A stretch of DNA of 32,751 bases from an uncultured Acetatifactor sp. (GCA_910578185.1 CAJTPN010000030.1:1-32751); one strand, 5' to 3'. Shown: positions 23,076 through 32,571, numbered from the stretch's first letter. The notes: generated by a model not told the origin, from the sequence alone. A program made the numbers and translations.

Positions 23076-24058
23076 AAAAGCAAAAAAAAGGCGCGGATGT
23101 GCTTATCCCTGGGGAGCGTGTGCAGCATGGGCAGCCTGTGCGGGAGGGCGGGAAGTCTTCCGTTGCAAAACGTAAGAAAATATGGCAGACCGCAAAGATT
23201 GCTCTGGCTACGGTGGTGGCGGCGACCTTTGCACTCCTGTTCTTGATGCCGATCGTATTGACCATCACCAATTCCTTTATGGCGGCATCTGAAATATCTT
23301 CCAATTACGGAACCGTTTTTGCCACCGATGCAAACGGCGGAAAAGTCTATATCGCGGAGAAAGTAAATTTGAAGTTTATTCCGGATATGGTATCTTTCAG
23401 CCAGTATAATACCGTGTTGTTAAAAAGTCCGGAATATTTGTTGAAGTTCTGGAATTCGGTGATATTGGTAGGACCCATCGTATTGTTTCAGCTGATTGTG
23501 GCGTCCCTTGCCTCCTATGGATTTGCAAGATATCGGGGAAGGATAAGGGAAATGATTTTCTTTATGTACATAATCTTGATGCTGATGCCATATCAGGTAA
23601 CATTGGTGCCTAATTATCTGGTCAGCGATTGGATGAAGCTGTTGGATACCAACTGGGCCATCTGGCTGCCGGGCATTATGTCTCCCTTTGCAGTATTTCT
23701 TCTGACAAAGTTCATGAGAAGAATACCGGAGTCTGTGGTGGAGGCGGCGCAGATCGACGGCGCTGGAGAATGGCAGATCTACAGGCGTATCTGTATGCCC
23801 CTGTGTAAGGGCGCCATATGTTCCGCCGCCATCCTGGTGTTTATCGATTATTGGAATATGGTGGAGCAGCCCCTGCTGCTGCTGACGGATGCGGAGAAAC
23901 ATCCGCTGTCCGTATTTTTGAGCAAGATCAACGAGGGCGAGATAGGACTGGCGTTTGCGGTGGCTACTATTTATATGGTACCCAGCCTGTTCATTTTCCT
24001 GTACGGGGAGGAATATCTTGTTGATGGAATCACTTATCAGGGCGGAATTAAGGGTTAA
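23072..24058 (+). CDS. MalG/UgpE-type ABC importer permease
   Basis: The 328-residue partner permease starts at TTG 23072 inside the previous gene's stop, a four-base overlap implying coupled translation. It has a 40-residue basic N-terminus, a first membrane segment at about 44-65 (TVVAATFALLFLMPIVLTI), and five more. A large outside loop (about 70-125) contains a YIAEKVNLKFIPDMVSF stretch. The EAA loop is canonical (VVEAAQIDGAGEWQIYRRIC, about 222-241), unlike that of its partner. Together the two form the channel for the solute brought by one or more of the three binding lipoproteins. The sequence suggests a carbohydrate importer, but no substrate can be read from it. Confidence 0.92.
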   Translation: MKKQKKGADVLIPGERVQHGQPVREGGKSSVAKRKKIWQTAKIALATVVAATFALLFLMPIVLTITNSFMAASEISSNYGTVFATDANGGKVYIAEKVNLKFIPDMVSFSQYNTVLLKSPEYLLKFWNSVILVGPIVLFQLIVASLASYGFARYRGRIREMIFFMYIILMLMPYQVTLVPNYLVSDWMKLLDTNWAIWLPGIMSPFAVFLLTKFMRRIPESVVEAAQIDGAGEWQIYRRICMPLCKGAICSAAILVFIDYWNMVEQPLLLLTDAEKHPLSVFLSKINEGEIGLAFAVATIYMVPSLFIFLYGEEYLVDGITYQGGIKG

Positions 24059-24106
24059 GAGTCCGGTAGTATTTTTATAAAGATAGTGGAGAGGAAAGGA
24101 AAGGCT

Positions 24107-25876
24107 ATGAACGAGAACGGAACAAAAAGGCGGGAATGGGTGAAAAATGCGGCGATTGTATTCCTGGTGGTCATGCTGCTGCTCACCTTCTTCTCACAGA
24201 CAATTATGAATTACTCTCTGCCGGAGGTGGCTACGCAGTATGTACAATCGGGAACCATAACGGCTAAGATCAGGGGATCAGGCGTGGTGGAGAGCGGTGA
24301 TCCCTATGAGGTAAAGGTGACGGAGACCCGGAAGGTGGCAAGTGTGGCTGTTCGTAAAGGCGATACCGTCCAAAAGGGAGATGTGCTCTATTACCTGGAA
24401 GGTAAGGAGAGCGACGAGCTGAAAGCGGCCATGGAGAAACTGGATGCGGCAAGGGAAGCCTATGAGAAGGCTATGCTCAGCACAGATCTGACATCTTCCG
24501 ATATCACCGCAGCGGAGAACGGCGTGGATATTGAGAGTTATCGAAGCCAGATCACCGCAAAGCAAAATGCAATCAAGGCGGCGGAGAATGCGGTTAAGGC
24601 AGCTGAGAACGATGTGAAGGCCCAGGAGAATGCGGTGGCGGAAATCCAGGAGCGATATAACGCCTTTACCACCCAGATCAATATTGAGACCAACTCCGAT
24701 GTGGACTTGTCCGAGGAGGAAAACGCTGTCAATGAGGCGCGGGATGAACTGCAGTGGGCGCAGGATGAGAAAAAACGCGTTGAAGACGAAGTAAATCCGC
24801 TGCTTGACAGGCTGCAGGGAGAATGGGAAGAAATCTGCAGGAAAATTGACGCGGCCATAGAGGAGGCCGGCGGTAACACAGAAGCACAAACCGTAAAGGA
24901 TCTTATCAATGAGCGGACTGAGAAGGATAAGGAATTTGTTGAACCCAGAGCAAGGCTGGAGAATGTTAACAGGCAGGTGGAGGAGAGAACCGGACAGCTG
25001 AAAGAGGCCGAGCAAAGATATCAGGACAAAAAGGCAAACGGTAAGACAAACATCATCAATAATCTGAAGCGCCAGCAGAGTTATGTACAGGCAGAGTTAG
25101 ACGATGCAAAAAATGTATTGGCACAGAAACAGAATGTAGTCAAGGATCGTCAGGAGACCCTTACGGATCGGCAGGATGAATTGAAGGAACTGGAAGCTCA
25201 GATCGGCAGGGTGTCCGGATTGCAGAAGTTCCAGGATGATATTGACAAGGCTCAGGAGGAAGTGGACAGGATCAATGAGGAGGCCGTAGGCAGCACCATC
25301 ACGGCGCCCATTTCCGGTATTGTCACTGAACTCAATGTAATTGCAGGCAACAATACTTCCGCGTCGGTACCGGTGGCGGTGATGCAGCCCGAGGGGAAGG
25401 GATATACCTTGAGCTTCTCTGTGACCAATGAGCAGGCGAAACGTCTGTCCGTAGGAGATCGGGCGGATCTGGTCAATTCGTGGAGATACGGAGATGTGGT
25501 GGTAACGCTTGCAAGTATTAAGCCGGATAAGAACGATCCCGGACAGAAAAAGCAGCTGACATTTGATGTGACAGGCAGTGTTGTGGCAGGACAGTCATTG
25601 AGCCTGTCGGTGGGACAAAAGAGCGCAAACTATGATCTGATCGTACCTAACAGTGCCATCAGAGAGGACAACAACGGCAAGTTTATCCTGAAGGTGGATT
25701 CCAAGCAGAGTCCCCTGGGTACCCGTTACACGGCTACACGAGTGGATGTGGAGGTATTGGCCAGCGACGACACCCAGTCGGCAATCAGCGGTGCACTGTA
25801 CGGCCATGAGTTTGTGATTACCACTTCCACCAAGCCTGTGGAGGCGGGAAAGCTGATTCGGCTTGCAGACAATTAA
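24107..25876 (+). CDS. HlyD/MacA-like membrane fusion (adaptor) protein
   Basis: The 589-residue protein has one N-terminal membrane helix (VFLVVMLLLTFFSQTIM), a first half of a barrel-sandwich (lipoyl-like) domain at about 65-100 (VRKGDTVQKGDVLYYLEG), then some 290 residues of coiled coil. The second lipoyl half is at about 393-430 (STITAPISGIVTELNVIAGN), followed by beta-barrel domains to the end. The coil is longer than in typical MacA. GAGGAAAGG with the ATG at 24107 is preferred over a GTG at 24086. Adaptors of this kind connect inner permeases to the outside in exporters. In a Gram-positive cell they work with MacB-type ABC permeases. Its place between importer genes and a MacB-core gene is unusual. 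Confidence 0.85.
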   Translation: MNENGTKRREWVKNAAIVFLVVMLLLTFFSQTIMNYSLPEVATQYVQSGTITAKIRGSGVVESGDPYEVKVTETRKVASVAVRKGDTVQKGDVLYYLEGKESDELKAAMEKLDAAREAYEKAMLSTDLTSSDITAAENGVDIESYRSQITAKQNAIKAAENAVKAAENDVKAQENAVAEIQERYNAFTTQINIETNSDVDLSEEENAVNEARDELQWAQDEKKRVEDEVNPLLDRLQGEWEEICRKIDAAIEEAGGNTEAQTVKDLINERTEKDKEFVEPRARLENVNRQVEERTGQLKEAEQRYQDKKANGKTNIINNLKRQQSYVQAELDDAKNVLAQKQNVVKDRQETLTDRQDELKELEAQIGRVSGLQKFQDDIDKAQEEVDRINEEAVGSTITAPISGIVTELNVIAGNNTSASVPVAVMQPEGKGYTLSFSVTNEQAKRLSVGDRADLVNSWRYGDVVVTLASIKPDKNDPGQKKQLTFDVTGSVVAGQSLSLSVGQKSANYDLIVPNSAIREDNNGKFILKVDSKQSPLGTRYTATRVDVEVLASDDTQSAISGALYGHEFVITTSTKPVEAGKLIRLADN

Positions 25877-25879
25877 GTT

Positions 25880-25895
25880 TTACCATTATTGGTAA
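25880..25895 (+). promoter_or_regulatory. Small palindrome in the adaptor/MacB-core gap
   Basis: TTACCA-TTAT-TGGTAA (25880-25895) is a 6-bp inverted repeat right after the adaptor's stop. It could be an operator, an RNA processing site or chance. No T run or clear promoter accompanies it. Confidence 0.25.
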
Positions 25896-25948
25896 TGCAG
25901 CGCCGTATGGCAAAGTAATTACAGATTTTCATGTGTGAGAAGGGGTGA

Positions 25949-27151
25949 ATGATGAAAAAAATAGTTCTGGGTATCAGCGGAGGGGTGTCGGTTCTGATTT
26001 TCCTGATACTGCTATTGATAATAAACCATATGGGCAGCAATCAGCTGTCCCAGCAGGCTGCCCAGAGATGGAGCAGCGAGGGAGGCGCTTCTCAGGTCAG
26101 TTGTTTTTTCTCCGTGAACTCCGGCATGACAGAGAACAGCATCATTGAATTTGAACATACTATTGACAGTGCGCTTGCGGATGCCTCCGTGATCCTGGAG
26201 TCGGAGAATGCAGGCGCAAGGCTGTGGGCGGATGCCTACAGTGCAGACGGGAGGATCACCATTGCCTCGGAAAGGGCGAATCTGTCGGCGGACGCCATTG
26301 GCATCGGAGGTGATTTTTTCCTGTTTCATCCGGAGACGCTTTTGTACGGATCTTATTTTTCAGGGAATGATCTGATGCAGGATTATTGTATTTTGGATGA
26401 AGACGCGGCATGGCAGCTCTTTGGTTCCAGCAATGTGGCCGGGATGACGGTGAGTATCGGCGGCGTGCCTCATGTTGTGGCTGGCGTAATACACAGGGAG
26501 GATGGCCGTCTGGCAGAGGCGGCTGGACTGGACGCCACACTGGTATATGTGTCCTATCAGACGCTAACCCAGTATGGCAAGAGCAACGGCATCAATCATT
26601 ATGAGATAGTGATGCCTGATCCGGTGTCCGATTTTGCCTATAAATTTATCAAGGATAAGTTGGGGGCCGATGAGAAAAATGTGGAGGTAGTGGAGAATAC
26701 CTCCCGCTATTCACTTCTTTCGAGATTGAAGCTTTTGGGAGGATTCGGTACCCGCTCCATGAACGGAAAGGCGGTTATATATCCTTTTTGGGAGAATATT
26801 GCCAGAGGTTATGAGGATATTCTTACCCTGCTCACTCTTTTGGAGCTTTTGTTTCTGGCGTATCCTGTGGCACTGGCCATGGTGTTCTTTATTTTGTGGT
26901 GGAGACATAAGGGCTGGACGTTTAAGGACGTGTGGAATTGGCTGAAGGATAAGGCGGAGCGCCTGGCGGAGAAGCTTCGTGCCCACAGGGGAGTTGGGGA
27001 CAGCGCCGAAGAGAAGGCCTTGAAAAAAGAAAGAAGAGAAGAAAAGAGGGCGGAGAAAAAAGAAAAGCGAAGGAAGAAAAAACAGTTGGATGATCTGGGA
27101 TACCTTGACGAGTATGACAGACCTAAAAAGAAAAGTAAATGGAAACATTAG
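25949..27151 (+). CDS. MacB-core-like membrane protein lacking an FtsX domain
   Basis: The 400-residue protein has a membrane helix at about 7-28, an outside domain of about 45-280 resembling the MacB periplasmic core (for example DEDAAWQLFGSSNVAGMTVS and VAGVIHREDG), a second helix at about 291-318, and a lysine/arginine/glutamate-rich cytoplasmic tail of 75 residues. A complete FtsX-fold permease needs four membrane helices and an ATPase contact; only two helices are seen here. AAGGGGTGA precedes two adjacent ATGs (25949, 25952). It follows the HlyD-like adaptor, as MacB follows MacA, but lacks the ATPase domain. It may be a minimal partner or scaffold, or it may work with the ATPase at 14578, though no sequence evidence ties them. 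The exact relatives are not recognised. Confidence 0.6.
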   Translation: MMKKIVLGISGGVSVLIFLILLLIINHMGSNQLSQQAAQRWSSEGGASQVSCFFSVNSGMTENSIIEFEHTIDSALADASVILESENAGARLWADAYSADGRITIASERANLSADAIGIGGDFFLFHPETLLYGSYFSGNDLMQDYCILDEDAAWQLFGSSNVAGMTVSIGGVPHVVAGVIHREDGRLAEAAGLDATLVYVSYQTLTQYGKSNGINHYEIVMPDPVSDFAYKFIKDKLGADEKNVEVVENTSRYSLLSRLKLLGGFGTRSMNGKAVIYPFWENIARGYEDILTLLTLLELLFLAYPVALAMVFFILWWRHKGWTFKDVWNWLKDKAERLAEKLRAHRGVGDSAEEKALKKERREEKRAEKKEKRRKKKQLDDLGYLDEYDRPKKKSKWKH

Positions 27152-27170
27152 CAACAACGGGAGGAGCATT

Positions 27171-29537
27171 ATGAAAAAGAATTGGCTTAGGAGAGGAATG
27201 GGCCTATTGCTTGCCTTGGGACTTACGGCAGGATTGTGCGCCTGCGGCAATAATGACGGGGGCATGGAGAATGCGGCGATGGCGAAAGAAAATGTGTATA
27301 AGATGGAAGAAATCACATTGCCGGAGTTTGAGGGAGACAGTTATTATGTCCGGGGTACCGCCCATAAAGACGGTATGATTTATATGATGATCGAAGTTCA
27401 GCACTGGAGAGATGCGGTTGATCAGACGGATATCAGGCTGATTTCCATGAAGGAAGATGGAACCGATATGCAGGTACGTCAGCTGGCGTTTCCGGATAAG
27501 AAGGAAAATGATACTGCGTCAGTGGAGAATAATAACATTTGGGTTTATGATAATTATTACAATTTTGTCTTTTCTCCAGACGGGAAGGTTTATGCCAACA
27601 GGCAGCACTCTTATGAGGATTCCAGTGACCCTGATAATTACATCTATGAACAGACCTTCTATGTAAATTGCTGGGATGCAGATGGGAGCTTTCTATGGGA
27701 GAAGCAGCTTGAGGGACTTATTACGGAAGAGGAGGGTATCTGGGTCAATAATATGGTTGCGGCAAGCGACGGCACGGTACATCTGATCTTGTCGGGGAAC
27801 AACATTTATAAGATGTCCGTGGATGCACAGGGCAATGTATCTGAACGGGTGCCCGTGTCTGATGATGTGACGAAGCTGTTTCAGAACAGTGAATCCATCA
27901 TTCCCAGAGAGGACGGCAGCTTCTTTGTGATGTACCGGGATGAGAACGATTGGACCAAGGCCTATATTACCACATATGATTTGAGTACGGATACGGTGGG
28001 AGAGCCCTCAGAAATGCCTTCTTCACTTACCTGGGGCGGAATGGACTACATGCAGGCCGGAAAAAGCTCCGATCTGATCTATACCAACAGCAACGGCATC
28101 TTTGCCTACAATATCGGAGATGCTCAGGGAACACAGAAAATGAGCTATATCAATTCCGATTTAAATATCACTTCCATGATCAGCGCCATGGAATTGGATG
28201 GAAATGCTTTTCTTGGCTTGTATTCTGAGGATTACGGACAGGATCTGAAAGCAGGGATCTTTAATTACGTTGATCCTAAGGATATTCCGGATAAGGCGGT
28301 ATTGGTGCTTGCGGGCAATTATGTGGGCAGTGACCTGAAAAAGAGGATAGTGGAGTTTAATCGTTCCAGTGAGCAGTATCGTATTGTTGTGAAAGAATAC
28401 AATTCCTATAATACCTATGAGGATTACCGTGCGGGCGTCAATCAGCTTAATAATGATATTATCACTGGAAATATGCCTGATATTCTGCTCACAGAGGGGC
28501 TTCCTGCGGAAAATTATGCAGTGAAGGGGCTTCTGGCGGATATTGGCGAGATGATTAAAAATGATGAGGAGCTTTCCCAGGTGGAATTTGTGCAAAATGC
28601 ATTTGACGCCTATTCCCTGGATGGAAAATTGTATTTTGTCATTCCCTATTTCTCCGTGAATACTATGGTGGCAAAGACTTCCCTGGTAGGCGACAGAACC
28701 TCTTGGACCATGGAGGAAGCGCAGGCGGTGCTTAGTACCATGCAGGAGAATGCAGCATTAATGGGGGAAATGACCCGGGGTAATTTCTTTGGGACCATGA
28801 TGAATTTCTGTGCGGGAGATTTTGTGGATGTTTCTACAGGAAAGTGCAACTTTAACTCCCCTGAATTTATCAATATGATGGAGTATGCCAAGACCCTTCC
28901 GGCGGAGCTGAATGAGGATTACTATGGAGAAGATTACTGGATGAATTACCGGAGTCAATATCGTGACAACAGGACGCTTCTGGAGTATGTGAGCATTGGC
29001 AGTATCAGGAATCTGAATTACACCATAAACGGCGATATGGGTGAAGATGTGACTTACATAGGATTCCCCACGGAGAGCGGTCAAGGCTCCTACATCAATG
29101 CATATCAAACCTACGCAATTTCTTCCCGTTCCAAAAATAAAGAGGGTGCATGGGAATTCATAAGATTTTACCTGACGGAAGAGCATCAAAAGACACTGGA
29201 ATATGGTATGCCCATACAGATGAAATACTTCAAAGCAAATGCGCAGAAGGCATTGGAAAAGCCATACTATGTGGACGAGAACAACAATAAGGTGGAATAT
29301 GAAGATTCCTACTATATGAATGGGGAGACCATTACCCTGCCTCAGTTGAATCAGGCTCAGATTGATCAGGCGGTGAATTTTATACTGAGTGTAAATAAAC
29401 GCTATTATAACAACGACGATGTTATGACCATTATCAATGAGGAGATGGAAAGCTTTTATTCCGGGCAGAAATCGGCACAGGAAGTTGCGACGATTATTCA
29501 GTCCAGAGCCCAGATTTATGTGGATGAGAATCGCTGA
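27171..29537 (+). CDS. Lipoprotein with beta-propeller-like N-terminus and ABC solute-binding domain (2)
   Basis: The 788-residue lipoprotein is a paralogue of that at 19760. The ATG at 27171 is chosen because GGGAGGAG lies just before it and a lipobox signal (LCAC, Cys 25) follows; an in-frame upstream ATG at 27090 would bury the signal. The propeller-like region covers about 35-370, with blades such as FVFSPDGKVYANR and MVAASDGTVHLIL. The binding domain starts about 375 at VLVLAGNYVGSDLKKRIVEF and ends FYSGQKSAQEVATIIQSR. It lies 19 bases after the MacB-core gene, so it is probably in the same operon. It is much closer in sequence to the third copy than to the first. Confidence 0.85.
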   Translation: MKKNWLRRGMGLLLALGLTAGLCACGNNDGGMENAAMAKENVYKMEEITLPEFEGDSYYVRGTAHKDGMIYMMIEVQHWRDAVDQTDIRLISMKEDGTDMQVRQLAFPDKKENDTASVENNNIWVYDNYYNFVFSPDGKVYANRQHSYEDSSDPDNYIYEQTFYVNCWDADGSFLWEKQLEGLITEEEGIWVNNMVAASDGTVHLILSGNNIYKMSVDAQGNVSERVPVSDDVTKLFQNSESIIPREDGSFFVMYRDENDWTKAYITTYDLSTDTVGEPSEMPSSLTWGGMDYMQAGKSSDLIYTNSNGIFAYNIGDAQGTQKMSYINSDLNITSMISAMELDGNAFLGLYSEDYGQDLKAGIFNYVDPKDIPDKAVLVLAGNYVGSDLKKRIVEFNRSSEQYRIVVKEYNSYNTYEDYRAGVNQLNNDIITGNMPDILLTEGLPAENYAVKGLLADIGEMIKNDEELSQVEFVQNAFDAYSLDGKLYFVIPYFSVNTMVAKTSLVGDRTSWTMEEAQAVLSTMQENAALMGEMTRGNFFGTMMNFCAGDFVDVSTGKCNFNSPEFINMMEYAKTLPAELNEDYYGEDYWMNYRSQYRDNRTLLEYVSIGSIRNLNYTINGDMGEDVTYIGFPTESGQGSYINAYQTYAISSRSKNKEGAWEFIRFYLTEEHQKTLEYGMPIQMKYFKANAQKALEKPYYVDENNNKVEYEDSYYMNGETITLPQLNQAQIDQAVNFILSVNKRYYNNDDVMTIINEEMESFYSGQKSAQEVATIIQSRAQIYVDENR

Positions 29538-29585
29538 TTCTCTTTGCACTATCGTGAAATTGGCCGGTGGGAAAGGAAGTGGACT

Positions 29586-32018
29586 ATGAAGAAAAAGTGG
29601 TATGGGCGAGTTGCCGGGTTATGTCTTATCTTGTCTCTTACGTTAGGGCTTTGTGCCTGCGGCAATGGCAATAAGATGGTAAACGCGGCTCTTGCTAAAG
29701 AATTTGTATACAGAATACAGGGAATTTCACTGCCGGAAATTGAGGGGGATGACTATAACATATTGACATATGCTCGCTGGGACGGCAGTATCTGTCTGCT
29801 GACAGAGGTATATCATTGGTCAGAGACGGCGGTGAATAAAGATTTCAAGCTGATCACTGTTAAGGAGGACGGATCCGATGCACAGATCCGTTCTCTGGAG
29901 ATTCCTTCTGAAGAGGGGAGCGGTTCCGGCGGAGGCACGGTAGTGCGGCCAATGCCCAGAACTATGGACATTTCGGTAAACCAGGTGGTTCCGAAGACGG
30001 AGCAGACGGAAGATATATGGGAGTACAGTAATTATAACAGTTTCCTGATTTCCGGCGACGGAAAAATATATGGGATCCGTGACTGCCAGTATGAAAATCA
30101 GTCTGATCCTGAGAATCCTGTCAGCCGCCGTGAATATTTCCTGAATTGCTGGAGTATGGACGGAAGCCGGCTGTGGGAGAAATCTTTGGGAGCCTTTGAC
30201 GCTCGTGGAGAGGAATATTTTTGGATTCGAACCATGGTTATGGCGGAAGACGGGAATCTATATATGATTCTGGAGAGCGATAACATCTATAAGGTAAAAG
30301 CGGACACAGAGGGAAATGTTTCCGATAGAACGCCTGTTTCCGAGGACACAGGGAAGCTTTTGCAAAATTTTGACAGGCTGCTGACCAGGGAGGACGGTAC
30401 TTCCCTGATTATTTATTATGACGAAAACGATTGGACACAGCAATATATCGCAACTTTTGATATTGTCACGGAGACGCTGGGAGAACCAGCCAAGCTGCCT
30501 TCTTCTTTAGGTTGGAACGGATATCATACGCTGGATGCTGGTAAAAACTCGGATCTTCTGTATTCCAACAGCATCGGTATTTTTACCTATGACTTGGGAG
30601 ATACCGAAAGTGTCCAAAAGATGAACTTTATCAATTCCGATCTGAACATTCAAAATCTGATCTGTCTGATGGATTTGGACGAAAATTCTTACTTTGCCAT
30701 TTATTATGAAGATTATGAAAATGGCATGAAGGCGGGAAAATTTACCTATGTGGATCCCAAGGAGATACAGGACAAGGCGGTGCTGGTGCTGGCGGGGAAC
30801 TATATCGGAAGCGATTTGAAACAGAGGATTGTGGAATATAACAGGGCCAGCGAAGCGTACCGCATCGTGATAAAAGAGTATGATACCTATAATAATTATG
30901 AAGATTACGAGGCGGGATATAAACAGCTCAACAATGATATTATCACTGGCAATATGCCGGATATCCTGCTCACAGACGGTCTTTCCATGGAAAATTATGC
31001 CGCCAAGGGATTGCTGGCGGATATCGGTAAGCTGATGGAACAGGATGAGGAACTTTCACAGGTGGAGTTTGTTCAAAATGTGCTGGATGCTTATTCTGTG
31101 GACGGAAAGTTATACTATGTGATTCCTTCCTTTAATGTGCGGACTATGGTGGCAAAGACCTCCCTGGTGGGAGATAAAACCGGGTGGACCATGGAGGAAG
31201 CCAATGCGCTTTTGGCGACCATGCCGGAGGGTACAAATCTGATAGGGGAGTTGACACGTGATGGGTTCTTTGGAACCATGATGAACTTCTGTGGAGGGGA
31301 TTTTGTGGATGTGTCCACAGGAAAATGTGATTTTAATTCCCCATATTTTATCAGTATGATGGAGTACGCTAATAATCTTCCCGTGGAGCTGAACGAGGAG
31401 TCTTACGGTGAGGATTACTGGATGACCTATCAGAGCCAGTATCGTGATAACAAAACGATCCTCTGTACGCTGAACATTAATAGTATCAGCAATCTGAACT
31501 ATACCATCAATGGACGAATTGGCGAGGATATCACGTATATAGGTTTCCCCACGGAAAGCGGCCAGGGTTCCTATGTCAATGCGTACGATACATACGCAAT
31601 CTCTTCCCGTTCTGCAAATATAGACGGAGCCTGGGAGTTTTTACGATATTATCTGTCGGAGGAATACCAGTCCGAATTGGAGTGGGGAATGCCCATACAG
31701 ATGAAATATTTTAGGGAGAATGCCCAGAAGGCGCTGAACAAGCCTTTTTATCTGGATGAAAACGGCGAAAAGGTGGAATATGACGACTATTATTATATCA
31801 ATGATGAGAGAATTCCACTGCCACTGCTGAATCAGGAACAGATTGACAAGGCGGTGAACTTTATTACTTCCATCAATAAGTGCTATTACGGCAACAATGA
31901 TCTGATGACCATCATTGACGAGGAAATGCAGAGCTTCTATACAGGCCAGAAGTCAGCGCAGGAAGTAGCGGCGATCATTCAGTCCAGAGCGCAGATTTAT
32001 GTGGATGAGAACAGATAA
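29586..32018 (+). CDS. Lipoprotein with beta-propeller-like N-terminus and ABC solute-binding domain (3)
   Basis: This 810-residue copy has the same plan: lipobox LCAC (Cys 25), a propeller-like region to about 390, and a binding domain from VLVLAGNYIGSDLKQRIVEY. It carries an extra low-complexity stretch near residues 108-140 (EEGSGSGGGTVVRPMPRTM) not seen in copy 2. The start is the ATG at 29586 (GGAAAGGAAG before it), not the in-frame ATG at 29544, because the signal peptide begins there. The binding domain shares long identical stretches with copy 2, for example NFCGGDFVDVSTGKC against NFCAGDFVDVSTGKC, so the two look like a tandem duplication. Different ligands for the same permease pair are one explanation; it is the last gene of the unit. 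Confidence 0.85.
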   Translation: MKKKWYGRVAGLCLILSLTLGLCACGNGNKMVNAALAKEFVYRIQGISLPEIEGDDYNILTYARWDGSICLLTEVYHWSETAVNKDFKLITVKEDGSDAQIRSLEIPSEEGSGSGGGTVVRPMPRTMDISVNQVVPKTEQTEDIWEYSNYNSFLISGDGKIYGIRDCQYENQSDPENPVSRREYFLNCWSMDGSRLWEKSLGAFDARGEEYFWIRTMVMAEDGNLYMILESDNIYKVKADTEGNVSDRTPVSEDTGKLLQNFDRLLTREDGTSLIIYYDENDWTQQYIATFDIVTETLGEPAKLPSSLGWNGYHTLDAGKNSDLLYSNSIGIFTYDLGDTESVQKMNFINSDLNIQNLICLMDLDENSYFAIYYEDYENGMKAGKFTYVDPKEIQDKAVLVLAGNYIGSDLKQRIVEYNRASEAYRIVIKEYDTYNNYEDYEAGYKQLNNDIITGNMPDILLTDGLSMENYAAKGLLADIGKLMEQDEELSQVEFVQNVLDAYSVDGKLYYVIPSFNVRTMVAKTSLVGDKTGWTMEEANALLATMPEGTNLIGELTRDGFFGTMMNFCGGDFVDVSTGKCDFNSPYFISMMEYANNLPVELNEESYGEDYWMTYQSQYRDNKTILCTLNINSISNLNYTINGRIGEDITYIGFPTESGQGSYVNAYDTYAISSRSANIDGAWEFLRYYLSEEYQSELEWGMPIQMKYFRENAQKALNKPFYLDENGEKVEYDDYYYINDERIPLPLLNQEQIDKAVNFITSINKCYYGNNDLMTIIDEEMQSFYTGQKSAQEVAAIIQSRAQIYVDENR

Positions 32019-32074
32019 TTTAGGGTGTTGCCGCTGAGTTGGAGTGATGAAAAAGTTTACACTATTTATTTTAT

Positions 32075-32104
32075 ATGGCAGGTAGTCTACGGATTGCCTG
32101 CCAT
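32075..32104 (+). terminator. Hairpin after the transport unit
   Basis: ATGGCAGG (32075-32082) pairs with CCTGCCAT (32097-32104) around a 14-base loop, 57 bases after the last stop. No T run follows (TAGCTATAG), so termination is plausible but not canonical. Confidence 0.4.
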
Positions 32105-32225
32105 TAGCTATAGTATTTGCATTTATGAAAGATAAGTATATATTTTTGCTAATTTGCTAAGATATTGAATTATAGATTTCATTATAGACGGGAATGAAAA
32201 TAAATAAACAAGAATATGGTTTTTC

Positions 32226-32571
32226 GTGGAAGAAGGAATCTCAGCTGTTTCCTGGATCCTACAAAAGGTCTGCCTAACGGGTACAGGATATTTTGCAGAA
32301 GGCATATTTTACAGATTCGAGTCTGCAGACTATGTGTTTGGCGGCTTTGTAAACAGGCGGCTAAGAAGGATAAGCAGGGATGCTTTGCAGGCATGGAGAG
32401 ATTGGAATCCGGAGGTTTACCGTCAGGCGGCGGATAGGTATTTGCAGGCAGTGGAGGAGGATATCAGGAGAACGAAACGGGCTGTTGTTCAAAGAGCGAA
32501 ATAGTCTGTATGAGAAGCAGAACGATTTGAAAGGGCAGAAATGGAAGATTGAGAAGTCGTTGGAACGATAA
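32226..32571 (+). pseudogene. Possible frameshifted small charged protein
   Basis: A frame from GTG 32226 to 32504 ends with DALQAWRDWNPEVYRQAADR and EEDIRRTKRAVVQRAK. Shifting frame near 32485 continues in the same charged helical style as LFKERNSLYEKQNDLKGQKW to a stop at 32571. The two pieces read naturally as one helical protein broken by a single indel. No ribosome binding site or family is recognised, and the first 40 codons look non-coding. Confidence 0.3.

Noticed and set aside
27090..27170. Longer N-terminus for the second binding lipoprotein
   Set aside because: It overlaps the end of the previous gene and would place 27 residues before a clear signal peptide; GGGAGGAG directly precedes the ATG at 27171.
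28758..29549. Minus-strand frame of 263 codons opposite the second binding lipoprotein
   Set aside because: It mirrors a well-supported binding domain; its composition is typical of an antisense shadow.
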